Shown: piece by piece, positions 56,104 through 64,000 of the stretch
How the letters are laid out: every line of letters begins with the position of its first letter
Position numbering within the stretch: the first letter of the stretch is position 1
Assembly: GCF_002327085.1 (NCBI RefSeq)
Contig: NZ_CP023429.1
Location: 2,098,383 to 2,162,382, forward strand
Source: Neisseria weixii
GTDB taxonomy: Bacteria; Pseudomonadota; Gammaproteobacteria; Burkholderiales; Neisseriaceae
DNA: 64,000 nt
Direction of reading: 5' to 3'
Made by a program: the position numbers and the translations under genes
The notes under the pieces: model-generated
Told to the model about the DNA's origin: nothing
Seen by the model: only the letters and a program-made list of their open reading frames with translations
Database searches by the model: none

Positions 56104-56500
56104 CTCTTTTTTCAAAATCCATCGAAAAATCAAATCAACCGTGCTATAATTATCAGTTCGTTTCGCCACCGCGTCAGCAGCGAAGACCGAACTATACCCC
56201 CTCCACCGAACCCGTCAACCCAAATCCAACACCATCCCCTGACAAAATCATCAACCCGCTGTTTTACAATCAGATTTAATCCTTACTAAATTACAAAAAT
56301 CTCAAAACCCCATACCAAACAGCAGCCACTCAATCAACATAGGCCGTCTGAAATCAAATTTTTCAAACAGCATTCACTTGTCTTTTTTACGACATATTTA
56401 TATCAGTAGCCATAGATTTCAGACAACCTTGATACTTTTACAGGGATTTTTTGATATGATTCAGGCTACTTTTATCTTTTTATCTATCAGGCTTTTGATT

Positions 56501-57421
56501 ATGTCGGTCTATACGAGTGTTTCAGATGATGAGATGCGCGCGTTTCTCACTCAATATAATTTAGGTGACTTCGTTTCTTTGCAGGGTATTGCTCAAGGGA
56601 TTACCAACAGTAATTACTTTTTAACAACTACAACTGGGCGATACGTATTAACCGTATTTGAAGTGCTGAAGCAAGAAGAATTACCTTTTTTCTTGCAATT
56701 GAATTTACATTTGAGCAATAACGGTGTCGCCTGTCCGGCACCGATTATTCGTAAAGACGGCAAATTAGATTCCACTTTAGTCGGTAAACCGGCTTGTTTA
56801 GTGACTTGCTTAAAAGGCTCCGACACCAGCTGGGCCACAGAAGCCCAATGCTTTAATACTGGTACGATGTTAGCGAAGATGCATTTAGCCGGGCAAGATT
56901 TCCCATTGACCATGGAAAATTCTCGTTACGATCGTTGGTGGCGTGAAGCTTGCTCCCAGCTTTTACCGGTTTTGAACGATGAAGATGCACGATTATTGCA
57001 AAAGGAAATTGCATTTTTAGATGGAAACCTAGGCCATCACCTACCTTCTGGTATTATTCATGCAGATTTGTTTAAAGACAATGTTTTGCTGGATGGCGAA
57101 CACGTTGCCGGCTTTATCGACTTTTATTACGCCTGCACCGGTAATTTCATGTATGATTTAGCGATTGCAGTAAACGATTGGGCGCGAACAGCTGACAATC
57201 ACTTGGATACACCTTTGCGCGATGCATTTATTAAAGGCTATGAAAGCATTCGACCAATATCTGATGAAGAACGCGCTTACTTTCCGACGGCACAACGCGC
57301 AGCTTGCATCCGCTTTTGGGTATCGCGCTTATTGGATTTCCACTTCCCACAATCCGGTGAAATGACTTTTATTAAAGATCCAAACGCTTTCCGCGACTTA
57401 TTGCTGAATTTAAATGATTAA
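56501..57421 (+). CDS. thrB: Homoserine kinase (ThrB, aminoglycoside-phosphotransferase fold)
   Basis: A 306-residue kinase of the ThrB type found in beta- and alphaproteobacteria. It starts [20 protein letters not shown], has the nucleotide-binding region [20 protein letters not shown], the catalytic loop [20 protein letters not shown] and the metal-binding [20 protein letters not shown]. It phosphorylates L-homoserine in threonine synthesis. I chose the ATG at 56501; upstream in-frame ATGs would add an unlikely 41-residue hydrophobic tail. Convergent with the farA-like gene. Confidence 0.9.
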   Translation: MSVYTSVSDDEMRAFLTQYNLGDFVSLQGIAQGITNSNYFLTTTTGRYVLTVFEVLKQEELPFFLQLNLHLSNNGVACPAPIIRKDGKLDSTLVGKPACLVTCLKGSDTSWATEAQCFNTGTMLAKMHLAGQDFPLTMENSRYDRWWREACSQLLPVLNDEDARLLQKEIAFLDGNLGHHLPSGIIHADLFKDNVLLDGEHVAGFIDFYYACTGNFMYDLAIAVNDWARTADNHLDTPLRDAFIKGYESIRPISDEERAYFPTAQRAACIRFWVSRLLDFHFPQSGEMTFIKDPNAFRDLLLNLND

Positions 57422-57425
57422 TTTT

Positions 57426-57515
57426 AAAGGCATCTGAAAGAATTGAATTGCACCTTTGAAAGCTGGAGGAATTGTCCAACTTTCAAAGGTGCAGTTCATT
57501 TTTCAGACGGCCTTT
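57426..57515. terminator. Compound double hairpin between thrB and farA-like gene
   Basis: Outer arms AAAGGCATCTGAAA and TTTCAGACGGCCTTT (DUS-like). Inner arms GCACCTTTGAAAGCTGG (57450-57466) and CCAACTTTCAAAGGTGC (57476-57492) pair with one mismatch. Convergent position suits a bidirectional terminator. Confidence 0.65.
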
Positions 57516-57539
57516 ACACAGCAAAAACCATCTGATGTC

Positions 57540-58730
57540 TTACTTCGCGTATTTTTCAAAAATCTGCTCAATCAAGGCGTCTGCGGCTGTCCAATCTACG
57601 CTGTCTGCTTCCGGTAAGGTAGCATTTCTCTCCGCAGTAGCCGCCATATTTTTACCCGTGCCTGCAGAAGAAATATCAACCGTTACAGTCATCAACAACC
57701 CTACTCTTAATGGATTGGCAGCCAATTCTTTTTCATCTAAGCTGATCCGCACCGGTACACGTTGTGCTTTTTTTGTCCAACTGTCAGCCGAAATTTGTGT
57801 AGACTGTAATGCAAATGCGTTGCCTGTACCGGCAGACAGACCCATGACCTTGCCGTGATAAACAACTTTATCACCATACAAATCAGTCACCATCTGCACC
57901 GGCTGGCCGATTTTCATTTTACGCAATTGCGATTCTTTAAAATTAGCTTCAACCCACAAATTATGCAACGGAACCACTGCCATCAATGCCGCCCCCTGCT
58001 GAATACGTTGCCCTACTTGAATATTTCGCTTGGCGATTTGTCCGGCCATAGGTGAACGGATTTGCGTGCGCTGCAGATTCAACCATGCATCTTTAATATG
58101 GCTGACGGCCGTCTGAACAGCAGGTTGCTGGCGTAATGGAATATTGTTACCCAGCACCGCTTGTGCAGCTGCCTCTTGGGCTTCCACAGCCTTTAATGCC
58201 GCTTGCGCCTGAACCACTGCGGCCCGCGCATGGCTTAGTTCTTCCCCTGAGATTGCATCTGTTCCAGCCAATGCTTCGCGCCGACCCAAATCTGATTGAG
58301 CTTTTGCTAATTCAGCCTTGCGTAACAAAACTTCTGCCTTTACTTGAGAATTATTTGCAGTCTGTTGCTTGTTTTGACGAATTGCCTGGATTAATTCATT
58401 TTGCGCGCGGTCGTAGTCCAACTGAAAATCGGTGTCATCCAACGAAACCAGTACATCACCTCTTTTGACTACATCAGTATCATCAAACATCACTTTACGC
58501 ACAGTGCCGTTCACTTGCGGTGTAATTTGTACTAAATGACCGGCGACATAAGCATCATCTGTAGCCTCTTCTTTTTGCAACATCAAGAAATAAACCAATG
58601 CGGCACCCAGCGCCAAAACAATTACGAATAAGGTCAAAATCGTCAGATTGCGCGTGCGATGGTTATTTACATTAAATAAAGATTCCTTTGGAGGAAGCTT
58701 GGGCGTTTGTTGATTGTCTTGCTGATCCAT
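57540..58730 (-). CDS. farA: FarA/EmrA-like membrane fusion protein
   Basis: About 396 residues. One N-terminal membrane helix (LTILTLFVIVLALGAALVYF) precedes the EmrA signature KEEATDDAYVAGHLVQITPQ and VNGTVRKVMFDDTDVVKRGD, then a long coiled-coil hairpin and the second half IRSPMAGQIAKRNIQVGQRI. It resembles EmrA and neisserial FarA, adaptors of MFS pumps that export antimicrobial fatty acids. I chose the ATG at 58730; the extension to 58790 uses TTG. Unlike usual farAB loci, no MFS gene follows: thrB lies convergent 119 bases away. Confidence 0.82.
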   Translation of the reverse strand: MDQQDNQQTPKLPPKESLFNVNNHRTRNLTILTLFVIVLALGAALVYFLMLQKEEATDDAYVAGHLVQITPQVNGTVRKVMFDDTDVVKRGDVLVSLDDTDFQLDYDRAQNELIQAIRQNKQQTANNSQVKAEVLLRKAELAKAQSDLGRREALAGTDAISGEELSHARAAVVQAQAALKAVEAQEAAAQAVLGNNIPLRQQPAVQTAVSHIKDAWLNLQRTQIRSPMAGQIAKRNIQVGQRIQQGAALMAVVPLHNLWVEANFKESQLRKMKIGQPVQMVTDLYGDKVVYHGKVMGLSAGTGNAFALQSTQISADSWTKKAQRVPVRISLDEKELAANPLRVGLLMTVTVDISSAGTGKNMAATAERNATLPEADSVDWTAADALIEQIFEKYAK

Positions 58731-59648
58731 GAGTGTGTACTTATCCGATTTCGAAATTGGGTCATTTATCTTTAATTTTTTAAATAACAATTATTTATTA
58801 TTACCTGACCATCATTTATATCATAAAGAATAAAAAGCAAACAGATTGGGGGCATTCTATATTTGCATGCATATTCAATCAAGTGATTTTCCTACAAATT
58901 ATTTACGCTCAGCAGCCAATAAGTGAATATATCCTTACCCTATAACCATAAGTGCACCAGGCATACCTGTTATAAACTGATCGACCATTATCAAGATTCT
59001 ATCTCAAAGCAATATCTAATATTAGCCGCCCATATTAATATGTCGTCCGAAAATTTCAGGCAGCATCTCTCAATAAAAAAACAACAACAAAACTCTAAAC
59101 CAACGATAGCCAAATAAGTATGTCAGCATAAATGTAACCAATTGCGACGGACGAATGTTGTCTTACAGCGGCAAATGCCAACCCATAAACAATAATTCTT
59201 GAAGAAAGCCATTAACAAAAGCCAAGCCCCCACCAAAAAGAATACTGAATTGCTTGAATTTCACTGCCCACTTCACAGTTTGTCGTCATCGCAGCCGCAT
59301 AATCGGAAAAAAGCCGATAATGCACATGTCAAATAAAGTGCTTGTCAGCATCAGCGATACAGTCAAAAATTAAAGCCAAGGGCAAAGCGTAACGTTTGGC
59401 TGAAAATTCAAAGCTTTAAAATCAAAGCGACAATAGCGTGAGTATATAAAAGCCACACCCTTAGCCAAACATTCTATAGCGATGCGCAAATAAGCGTCTT
59501 GTGTATAAAATTAAGCAAAGCCGGTTCATCCATGCCTTGCTGCTACAGCTTCCAATACGCATAGATTAAACCAACAATTGCGTATCCAAAAAATCAAAGA
59601 CAAAACAAAATACCGATTAATACCAACCCGCTTCATGTTGCTAAAAAT
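58731..59648. other. Gene-poor AT-rich gap, possibly decayed coding sequence
   Basis: About 900 bases without a convincing gene between nodT-like and farA-like genes. On the minus strand near 59160-59500, short pieces in shifting frames read like membrane-protein remnants (e.g. FSILFGGGLAFVNGFLQ, then FFPIMRL), broken by many stops. I cannot assign a family. A small open frame at 58923-59117 on the plus strand looks random. Confidence 0.35.
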
Positions 59649-59685
59649 ATTCAGACGGCCTGAAGTTAAAACTCAGCCGTCTGAA
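59649..59685. terminator. DUS terminator after nodT-like gene
   Basis: ATTCAGACGGCCTGAAG and ACTCAGCCGTCTGAAAAG form a hairpin with a 15-base centre, 31 bases past the stop at 59716. Confidence 0.55.
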
Positions 59686-59715
59686 AAGAAAAACCAATCA
59701 ATTGTGTTTCTCGTT

Positions 59716-61116
59716 TTATTTACTGACTTTAAAGCCACCACCCAATTGCATATGCACATTACTCCATGCCGTCAACAATTGCGCCTGTTGCTGCACCTGA
59801 TTCATTCTTAACTGAACAGCTTCGTCTTGTTGCTTCAATACCGACAAACCGTTTTCCAAACCTGCCTTGACACGCTCCTGCGCGGCGCGTACTGATTTAT
59901 CCGAAGTTTTCAGCATTTTCTCCCATACCGGCTTTTGCGCTTGCAAACTTTGGTAATCAGCAATGGCATCGGCCGAGGCGCGCATAGCGTTTAAAACCGC
60001 TCGATCATACACAGCCACTTGCTCATTGTATTGCGCACGTTTTCCCGCCAAACGGGATTGCAAAGCACCAGAAGTAAAAATCGGCAGGTTCAGCGCAGGC
60101 ACCACGCCCAACATGCCCGACGCTTTATTCCGCACCACATTAAACGCGTCAATATGCCCCAAACCAGCCAACAATTTCAATTCAATATTCGGATAAAACT
60201 CAGCTTCAGTTGCTTTCACTTTATGCAAGCGCGCGCTTAACACGGCTTTTTGCGCCGCCACATCCGGACGCGCCGCCAATAAATCGGCATGCAATTTACC
60301 CACCGGCAGCACAGGTGCATTGGCCAGCTTTTCCGGCGCAGAAACTACCAAACCCATCGGCGTTGTACCGGTTAACGCAGCCAAGCTGTGACGCACTTTA
60401 AGCTGTTGCTGCGCGAGAGCCAGCTTTTCCAACTCCAATTTTTGCTGCGCCATTTCAATCGGGTAAACCGATTCAGACGGCATCAATTTGGCATCAATCC
60501 GACGTTTGACCAATAGCAGCATTTTATCGGACAAGGCCATGCGCTGTTCAATCAATGCCTGTTGTTCAGCCAATGCCTGCCAGGTAAAATATTGCGCTGC
60601 TACCGCATGTGCTAAGGCAATACGCGCTTGGTGCGCTTCATATAATATGGCCTGGCGCTGACCTAAAATCGAAGCTAGTTGCTCGCGGTTTTTACCCCAA
60701 AAATCAAATGTCCAACTACCTTGCACCGCCACATTGGCCGACAACAATTGATTGTCTGTTTTACTGTGCGTTGAAGACGGTTTCGGTGCAGCATACATGG
60801 CAAGGCCATTACCCACCAAACCCAATTGCGTTTTATCGGCAGCACCGGTTATGCCCAACTGAGCTTGAGCCTGCTCAAAACGGGCTTTTGCCACGCGCAA
60901 ATCAGGCGATGTTTGAATGGCGCGCGCAATCAGGATATTGAGTTTTTTATCCTGCAATTTCAGCCACCAAGCATTTTGGCCGAGTACTGAATTGCCCTGC
61001 GATAAAGAATGCACCGTTGGGTTCTCCAACGGTGCTTGCTTGCCAAATTGGGCACATGCGGCCAGCGTTGCTGCTGCGATGAGACACATGCCTGTCTTGG
61101 CGATTCGGAATTTCAT
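59716..61116 (-). CDS. NodT-family outer-membrane efflux lipoprotein
   Basis: About 466 residues. Signal peptide MKFRIAKTGMCLIAAATLAA ends with Cys as a lipobox (LAAC), followed by two OEP domains; QGSWTFDFWGKNREQLASIL and LLAARPDVAAQKAVLSARLH are typical of NodT channels. It would form the outer-membrane duct for the EmrA/FarA-like adaptor. The ATG at 61116 has GGAG 7 bases upstream; longer in-frame starts extend into marR. It follows marR, overlapping only in alternative starts. It differs from MtrE, so the genome has two channels. Confidence 0.85.
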   Translation of the reverse strand: MKFRIAKTGMCLIAAATLAACAQFGKQAPLENPTVHSLSQGNSVLGQNAWWLKLQDKKLNILIARAIQTSPDLRVAKARFEQAQAQLGITGAADKTQLGLVGNGLAMYAAPKPSSTHSKTDNQLLSANVAVQGSWTFDFWGKNREQLASILGQRQAILYEAHQARIALAHAVAAQYFTWQALAEQQALIEQRMALSDKMLLLVKRRIDAKLMPSESVYPIEMAQQKLELEKLALAQQQLKVRHSLAALTGTTPMGLVVSAPEKLANAPVLPVGKLHADLLAARPDVAAQKAVLSARLHKVKATEAEFYPNIELKLLAGLGHIDAFNVVRNKASGMLGVVPALNLPIFTSGALQSRLAGKRAQYNEQVAVYDRAVLNAMRASADAIADYQSLQAQKPVWEKMLKTSDKSVRAAQERVKAGLENGLSVLKQQDEAVQLRMNQVQQQAQLLTAWSNVHMQLGGGFKVSK

Positions 61117-61159
61117 GAACGACTCCATTATCATGTTTTGCAGCCGCCAGCGTGACACA

Positions 61160-61654
61160 TCAACCATCCAAACGGTTTAACAGTTTGGTCAGCAGATATT
61201 GCAGCTGCACATAATCATCATTGGTGTAATCCTGCCAAGCATCACCGCTTTTGCTTGAAATCTGCGGCCAAACTTTTTGAATAAACGACTCACCTTCAGT
61301 AGTTAATTTTAACACAATCTGACGACGGTCTTGCTGATTGATATGGCGTTCTACCCAACCGCGTTCTACCATTTCATCCGACAGACGGGTTGCACTGGTG
61401 CGTGTCAAATCCATCAAATCGCTCAAACGCGAAGGCAAAATTTCGCTATTCGGGCTGACATAAATCGCCATCATGGCAAACCATAAATTTTCGTTGATGC
61501 CGAAAACTTTCAAGCTCTCGTTCAAATGGCTGCTTAAACGCTCGGTTACAACGCGCAGCAATCTTCCTGCTTGAGTTTGATGCTCGGAAAATTCAGGCAG
61601 TCGGCCTGACAACAAGCGCAACGCATTAACTAATTCGACTTGTGAAAAACTCAT
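61160..61654 (-). CDS. MarR-family transcriptional regulator (FarR/EmrR-like)
   Basis: A 164-residue MarR protein. LPSRLSDLMDLTRTSATRLS is the winged helix-turn-helix and GWVERHINQQDRRQIVLKLT the wing with the conserved DRR. Such regulators repress neighbouring efflux genes and release DNA on binding the substrate. Context (nodT-like and farA-like genes downstream on the same strand) suggests local control. Neisserial FarR is of this family, but FarR is usually encoded away from farAB, so identity is unproven. Confidence 0.85.
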   Translation of the reverse strand: MSFSQVELVNALRLLSGRLPEFSEHQTQAGRLLRVVTERLSSHLNESLKVFGINENLWFAMMAIYVSPNSEILPSRLSDLMDLTRTSATRLSDEMVERGWVERHINQQDRRQIVLKLTTEGESFIQKVWPQISSKSGDAWQDYTNDDYVQLQYLLTKLLNRLDG

Positions 61655-62068
61655 TGTATGTTCTCTTATTCAGATGGCTAAATTTGTTTCGAATAAAGCA
61701 GAATGAATCATGACATATTCATTTACCTTAATATACCAGATACTTACTTTTCAACACTATATTAATTCAGCTGATTATTTTTCTAATGAAAATCTGATAA
61801 TCGGTTTACGCAAATTACAAACGGGTTGCATTATGCATATTAAATATGATTAGCTGCGATAATAACCGACCATCTTATTTTAAATTCATGACTATTACGT
61901 CAACGCACTATTCCTTAAGAAATATAATTGTCATATAAACACTCTAGTTTAGAAGTGCAAGCGGTACATTAGTTCATTCAAGGTGAGACTATTTCATCAC
62001 TTTCTCTTGCCGATCTGAAATTAAATTCCCACACGCATAGAAATTTTTATATTAAAATCAGTGATTAC
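61655..62068. other. AT-rich divergent intergenic region
   Basis: Contains the promoters for marR (minus) and queF (plus). I see no gene, DUS pair or clear operator; ATTAATTCAGCTGATTAT near 61761 is a weak palindrome that could be a MarR site. Confidence 0.4.
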
Positions 62069-62104
62069 GTGGTTCGAAAACCTCCCACATTAAAAAACTA
62101 AGGA
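62069..62104 (+). promoter_or_regulatory. PreQ1 class I riboswitch upstream of queF
   Basis: GTGGTTCGAAAACCTCCCAC forms the P1 stem (GTGG/CCAC) and C-rich loop, followed by ATTAAAAAACTAAGGA. The A-rich segment and CTAA pseudoknot strand are hallmarks of the preQ1-I aptamer. The AAGGA Shine-Dalgarno of queF (62100-62104) lies in its 3' strand, so preQ1 binding would block translation initiation. This fits feedback on the next gene. Confidence 0.88.
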
Positions 62105-62114
62105 AACAACAAAA

Positions 62115-62588
62115 ATGTCCCGCAACACCGAAGAATTAAACGGTATTTCCCTATTGGGCAACCAGCATACCCAATATCCCACCGAATACAATCCCAATAT
62201 TCTGGAAGCATTCGAAAACAAACACCCCGGCAATGATTATTTTGTTAAATTCATCTGCCCGGAATTCACTAGTCTGTGCCCGATGACCGGCCAGCCGGAT
62301 TTCGCCACCATCTATATCCGCTATATTCCGCACATCAAAATGGTGGAAAGCAAATCACTGAAACTTTATTTATTCAGCTTCCGTAATCACGGGGATTTTC
62401 ATGAAGACTGCGTCAACACCGTCATGAAAGACCTGATTGCACTGATGGATCCGAAATACATCGAAGTCTATGGCGACTTCACGCCACGCGGCGGCATTGC
62501 CATTCATCCTTTTGCCAACTACGGCAAAACCGGTACTGAGTTCGAAAGCTTGGCACGCAAGCGCCTGTTTGAGCACGACGCCCACTAA
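62115..62588 (+). CDS. queF: NADPH-dependent 7-cyano-7-deazaguanine reductase (type I QueF)
   Basis: 157 residues, the single-domain type. [20 protein letters not shown] contains the catalytic Cys and Asp, and [20 protein letters not shown] the substrate-binding Glu and the QueF motif. It reduces preQ0 to preQ1 in queuosine synthesis. A preQ1 riboswitch precedes it, and yhhQ follows after 83 bases, making a small queuosine-precursor unit. Confidence 0.94.
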   Translation: MSRNTEELNGISLLGNQHTQYPTEYNPNILEAFENKHPGNDYFVKFICPEFTSLCPMTGQPDFATIYIRYIPHIKMVESKSLKLYLFSFRNHGDFHEDCVNTVMKDLIALMDPKYIEVYGDFTPRGGIAIHPFANYGKTGTEFESLARKRLFEHDAH

Positions 62589-62613
62589 ATCTATTTAAAA
62601 AATCCAATAATTC

Positions 62614-62651
62614 TTTCAGACGGTCTCATGATTGCAACAGGCCGTCTGAAA
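62614..62651. terminator. DUS inverted pair between queF and yhhQ
   Basis: CTTTCAGACGGTCT and AGGCCGTCTGAAAG (one wobble) around a 12-base loop. It could attenuate yhhQ. Confidence 0.5.
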
Positions 62652-62671
62652 GCCGTTTCCGAAAGAATCTC

Positions 62672-63355
62672 ATGTATCAATTTACCCAAGCCCAACAGAA
62701 AAAAGCCCTGTTTTGGCTCGTTTTATTCCATATTCTTATCATCGCTTCCAGCAATTATCTGGTGCAATTTCCCTTTGAAATTTTTGGCGTGCACTCCACT
62801 TGGGGGGCGCTCAGTTTTCCGTTTATCTTTTTGGCCACCGACTTGACCGTGCGTATTTTCGGGTCTCACTTAGCAAGACGGATTATTTTTCGGGTGATGT
62901 TCCCTGCCTTATTGCTCTCTTATGTATTTTCCGTTTTATTCAGCCAAGGCAGTTGGACAGGCTGGGCATCGTTGGCCACATTCGACACCTTCGTTGGCCG
63001 AATCGCCCTTGCCAGCTTTGCCGCCTATGCGCTCGGTCAAATGATGGATATTTTTGTATTCAACCGCTTACGCCGTCTGAAATCATGGTGGGCTGCACCA
63101 ACTGCATCAACCTTAATCGGCAATGCCTTAGATACATTGGTTTTCTTCGGCGTCGCCTTTTATGCCAGCAGCGATGCCTTTATGGCACAGCATTGGCCGG
63201 ACATCGCCTTTATTGATTACTTATTCAAACTCGCCATCTGCACTCTGTTTTTCCTGCCTGCTTATGGCGTAATTCTGAACTTCCTCACCAAGAAACTCAC
63301 CACCTTGCAAGCAAACCATGCCGATAGCTCCGCTACACTGGTGGCACAAGAATAA
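62672..63355 (+). CDS. yhhQ: YhhQ, queuosine precursor transporter (VUT/DUF165 family)
   Basis: A 227-residue membrane protein with about six helices. It has the family features LVLFHILIIASSNYLVQFPF, FPFIFLATDLTVRIFGSHLA and APTASTLIGNALDTLVFFGV. E. coli YhhQ imports preQ0 and preQ1. Its position after the riboswitch and queF supports the same role. The start at 62672 lies close after the DUS pair, and GAAAGAATCTC is a weak Shine-Dalgarno. Confidence 0.88.
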   Translation: MYQFTQAQQKKALFWLVLFHILIIASSNYLVQFPFEIFGVHSTWGALSFPFIFLATDLTVRIFGSHLARRIIFRVMFPALLLSYVFSVLFSQGSWTGWASLATFDTFVGRIALASFAAYALGQMMDIFVFNRLRRLKSWWAAPTASTLIGNALDTLVFFGVAFYASSDAFMAQHWPDIAFIDYLFKLAICTLFFLPAYGVILNFLTKKLTTLQANHADSSATLVAQE

Positions 63356-63359
63356 AGTT

Positions 63360-63386
63360 AGGCCGTCTGAAAATTTCAGACGGCCT
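63360..63386. terminator. DUS terminator after yhhQ
   Basis: AGGCCGTCTGAAA and TTTCAGACGGCCT nearly abut, 5 bases past the yhhQ stop, with a T-rich tail. Confidence 0.8.
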
Positions 63387-63412
63387 CTTTTATTTTTATT
63401 TTTAAAACAACA

Positions 63413-63440
63413 ATGCCGTCTGAAACTTTTCAGACGGCAT
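63413..63440. repeat. Inverted pair of AT-dialect DUS
   Basis: ATGCCGTCTGAAA and TTTCAGACGGCAT: the core of the meningococcal/gonococcal dialect rather than the AG form that dominates the window. Located just before tRNA-Arg. Confidence 0.75.
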
Positions 63441-63449
63441 TGATATTAT

Positions 63450-63524
63450 TGGCCTCGCCAACAGGAATCGAACCTGTATTTTACGCTTAGGAGGCATACG
63501 TTCTATCCGTTGAACTATGGCGAG
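63450..63524 (-). tRNA. tRNA-Arg(CCU)
   Basis: 75 bases with encoded CCA. The RNA starts CTCGCCATAGTTCAACGGAT, anticodon loop CTCCTAA (CCU), T-loop GGTTCGATTCC, end GGCGAGGCCA. It decodes AGG, a rare Arg codon. Confidence 0.93.
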
Positions 63525-63528
63525 CGCG

Positions 63529-63975
63529 TTAAACTTTTCCGGCAATAAACGACAATATACCTGCGGCAATCAGCGGACCAACGGGAATACCGCCCAAAAA
63601 AGCCACGCCGGCGATAGTACCGATTAACAAGCCGGTTACCAAAATCGGCTGGCTGCTCATCAACGGCACACCATGCCCGGCAATCCATGCCACAAAAATA
63701 CCGACAGCCACCGCGGCCAGCATTTTGACATTTAAAAAGGCCGCCAGATTAGGCAGCTGCACTTTACCCGAAACCAAAGGACTCAACACACCAATGGTCA
63801 GAAAAATAATACCGACACTCAAACCATATTTTTCCGCAAATGGAATGTATTTTGCCAAGGCCGTTTGTTGCATCAATAATAAAACAATCGCGGAAATCGT
63901 AATCGAATTATTGTTGCTCAACACGCCCAGCAAAATCAGCGCCACCAAGAAAAGCGGGATAAAACTGAAATTCAT
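63529..63975 (-). CDS. DUF441/UPF0756 family membrane protein
   Basis: A 148-residue, almost wholly hydrophobic protein with about four membrane helices ([20 protein letters not shown] at the start, [20 protein letters not shown] near the end). It matches the YeaL/UPF0756 family, an inner-membrane protein of unknown function. The start at 63975 is 25 bases from the window edge. Its stop lies 4 bases from the tRNA-Arg gene, which it precedes on the same strand. Confidence 0.82.
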   Translation of the reverse strand: MNFSFIPLFLVALILLGVLSNNNSITISAIVLLLMQQTALAKYIPFAEKYGLSVGIIFLTIGVLSPLVSGKVQLPNLAAFLNVKMLAAVAVGIFVAWIAGHGVPLMSSQPILVTGLLIGTIAGVAFLGGIPVGPLIAAGILSFIAGKV

Positions 63976-64000
63976 GTCACGCTCTTTAAGACACGCGTGC

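Noticed and set aside
58923..59117. 64-residue open frame in the farA-nodT gap
   Set aside because: AT-rich, no Shine-Dalgarno, no recognisable domain, and opposite strand to the neighbouring operon.

Overview
The window is chromosomal DNA of a Neisseria species. Three things show this: dozens of copies of the DNA uptake sequence in the AG dialect (AGGCCGTCTGAA), often as inverted pairs that double as terminators; a complete rRNA operon with Neisseria-like 16S; and recognisable neisserial genes (mtrRCDE, a fetA-like receptor, ComE beside the rRNA operon, a Correia-type repeat, IS1016-like and IS1106-like elements). The AG dialect argues against N. meningitidis and N. gonorrhoeae, which use ATGCCGTCTGAA. 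I do not name a species.

Layout. 1-4.4 kb: YihY-type membrane protein (runs off the left edge), WrbA-like quinone reductase, frameshifted nitroreductase, ArsR regulator, exonuclease III. 4.5-7 kb: ubiU-ubiV-ubiT for oxygen-independent ubiquinone synthesis, behind an FNR-type box. 7-11.6 kb: two repeat elements, metallophosphoesterase, orn, fhs, a small EamA transporter. 11.7-13.9 kb: fetA-like siderophore receptor, out of frame at a G7 tract. 14.2-21.2 kb: mtrE-mtrD-mtrC and divergent mtrR. 21.2-25 kb: TPR/GT41-type glycosyltransferase and ettA. 25.3-33.1 kb: choline/betaine locus (betB, DUF4298 protein, betA, two BCCT transporters). 33.1-42 kb: murI, tsaE, amiC, a Correia-type element, GNAT, isochorismatase-like hydrolase, recG, secB, grxC, rng. 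42-46.5 kb: TerC/CBS protein with a structured leader, TPR-glycosyltransferase, aroG. 46.7-50 kb: a graveyard of IS630, IS481, IS1016 and IS1106-like elements with nested MITEs. 50-56.1 kb: comE and the rRNA operon (5S, 23S, tRNA-Ala, tRNA-Ile, 16S; minus strand). 56.5-61.7 kb: thrB, then an efflux locus (farA/emrA-like, nodT-like, marR) without an EmrB partner. 62-64 kb: preQ1 riboswitch, queF, yhhQ, tRNA-Arg(CCU), DUF441 membrane protein.

Functional themes: efflux (Mtr, Far-like), choline-to-betaine osmoprotection (import by BetT-type carriers, oxidation by BetA then BetB), anaerobic ubiquinone synthesis, and riboswitch-controlled queuosine precursor reduction and uptake.

Important caveat: about ten otherwise intact genes carry a one-base deletion in a short homopolymer (nitroreductase, fetA, both betT, amiC, the starts of recG, grxC and the GT41 gene, the second glycosyltransferase). 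This density suggests uncorrected sequencing deletions. Only the fetA G tract also has a credible biological explanation, phase variation. I found no CRISPR array, prophage, or clearly new multi-gene system. The most open items are the terC leader, an unassigned 172-bp repeat, and the farB-less efflux locus.
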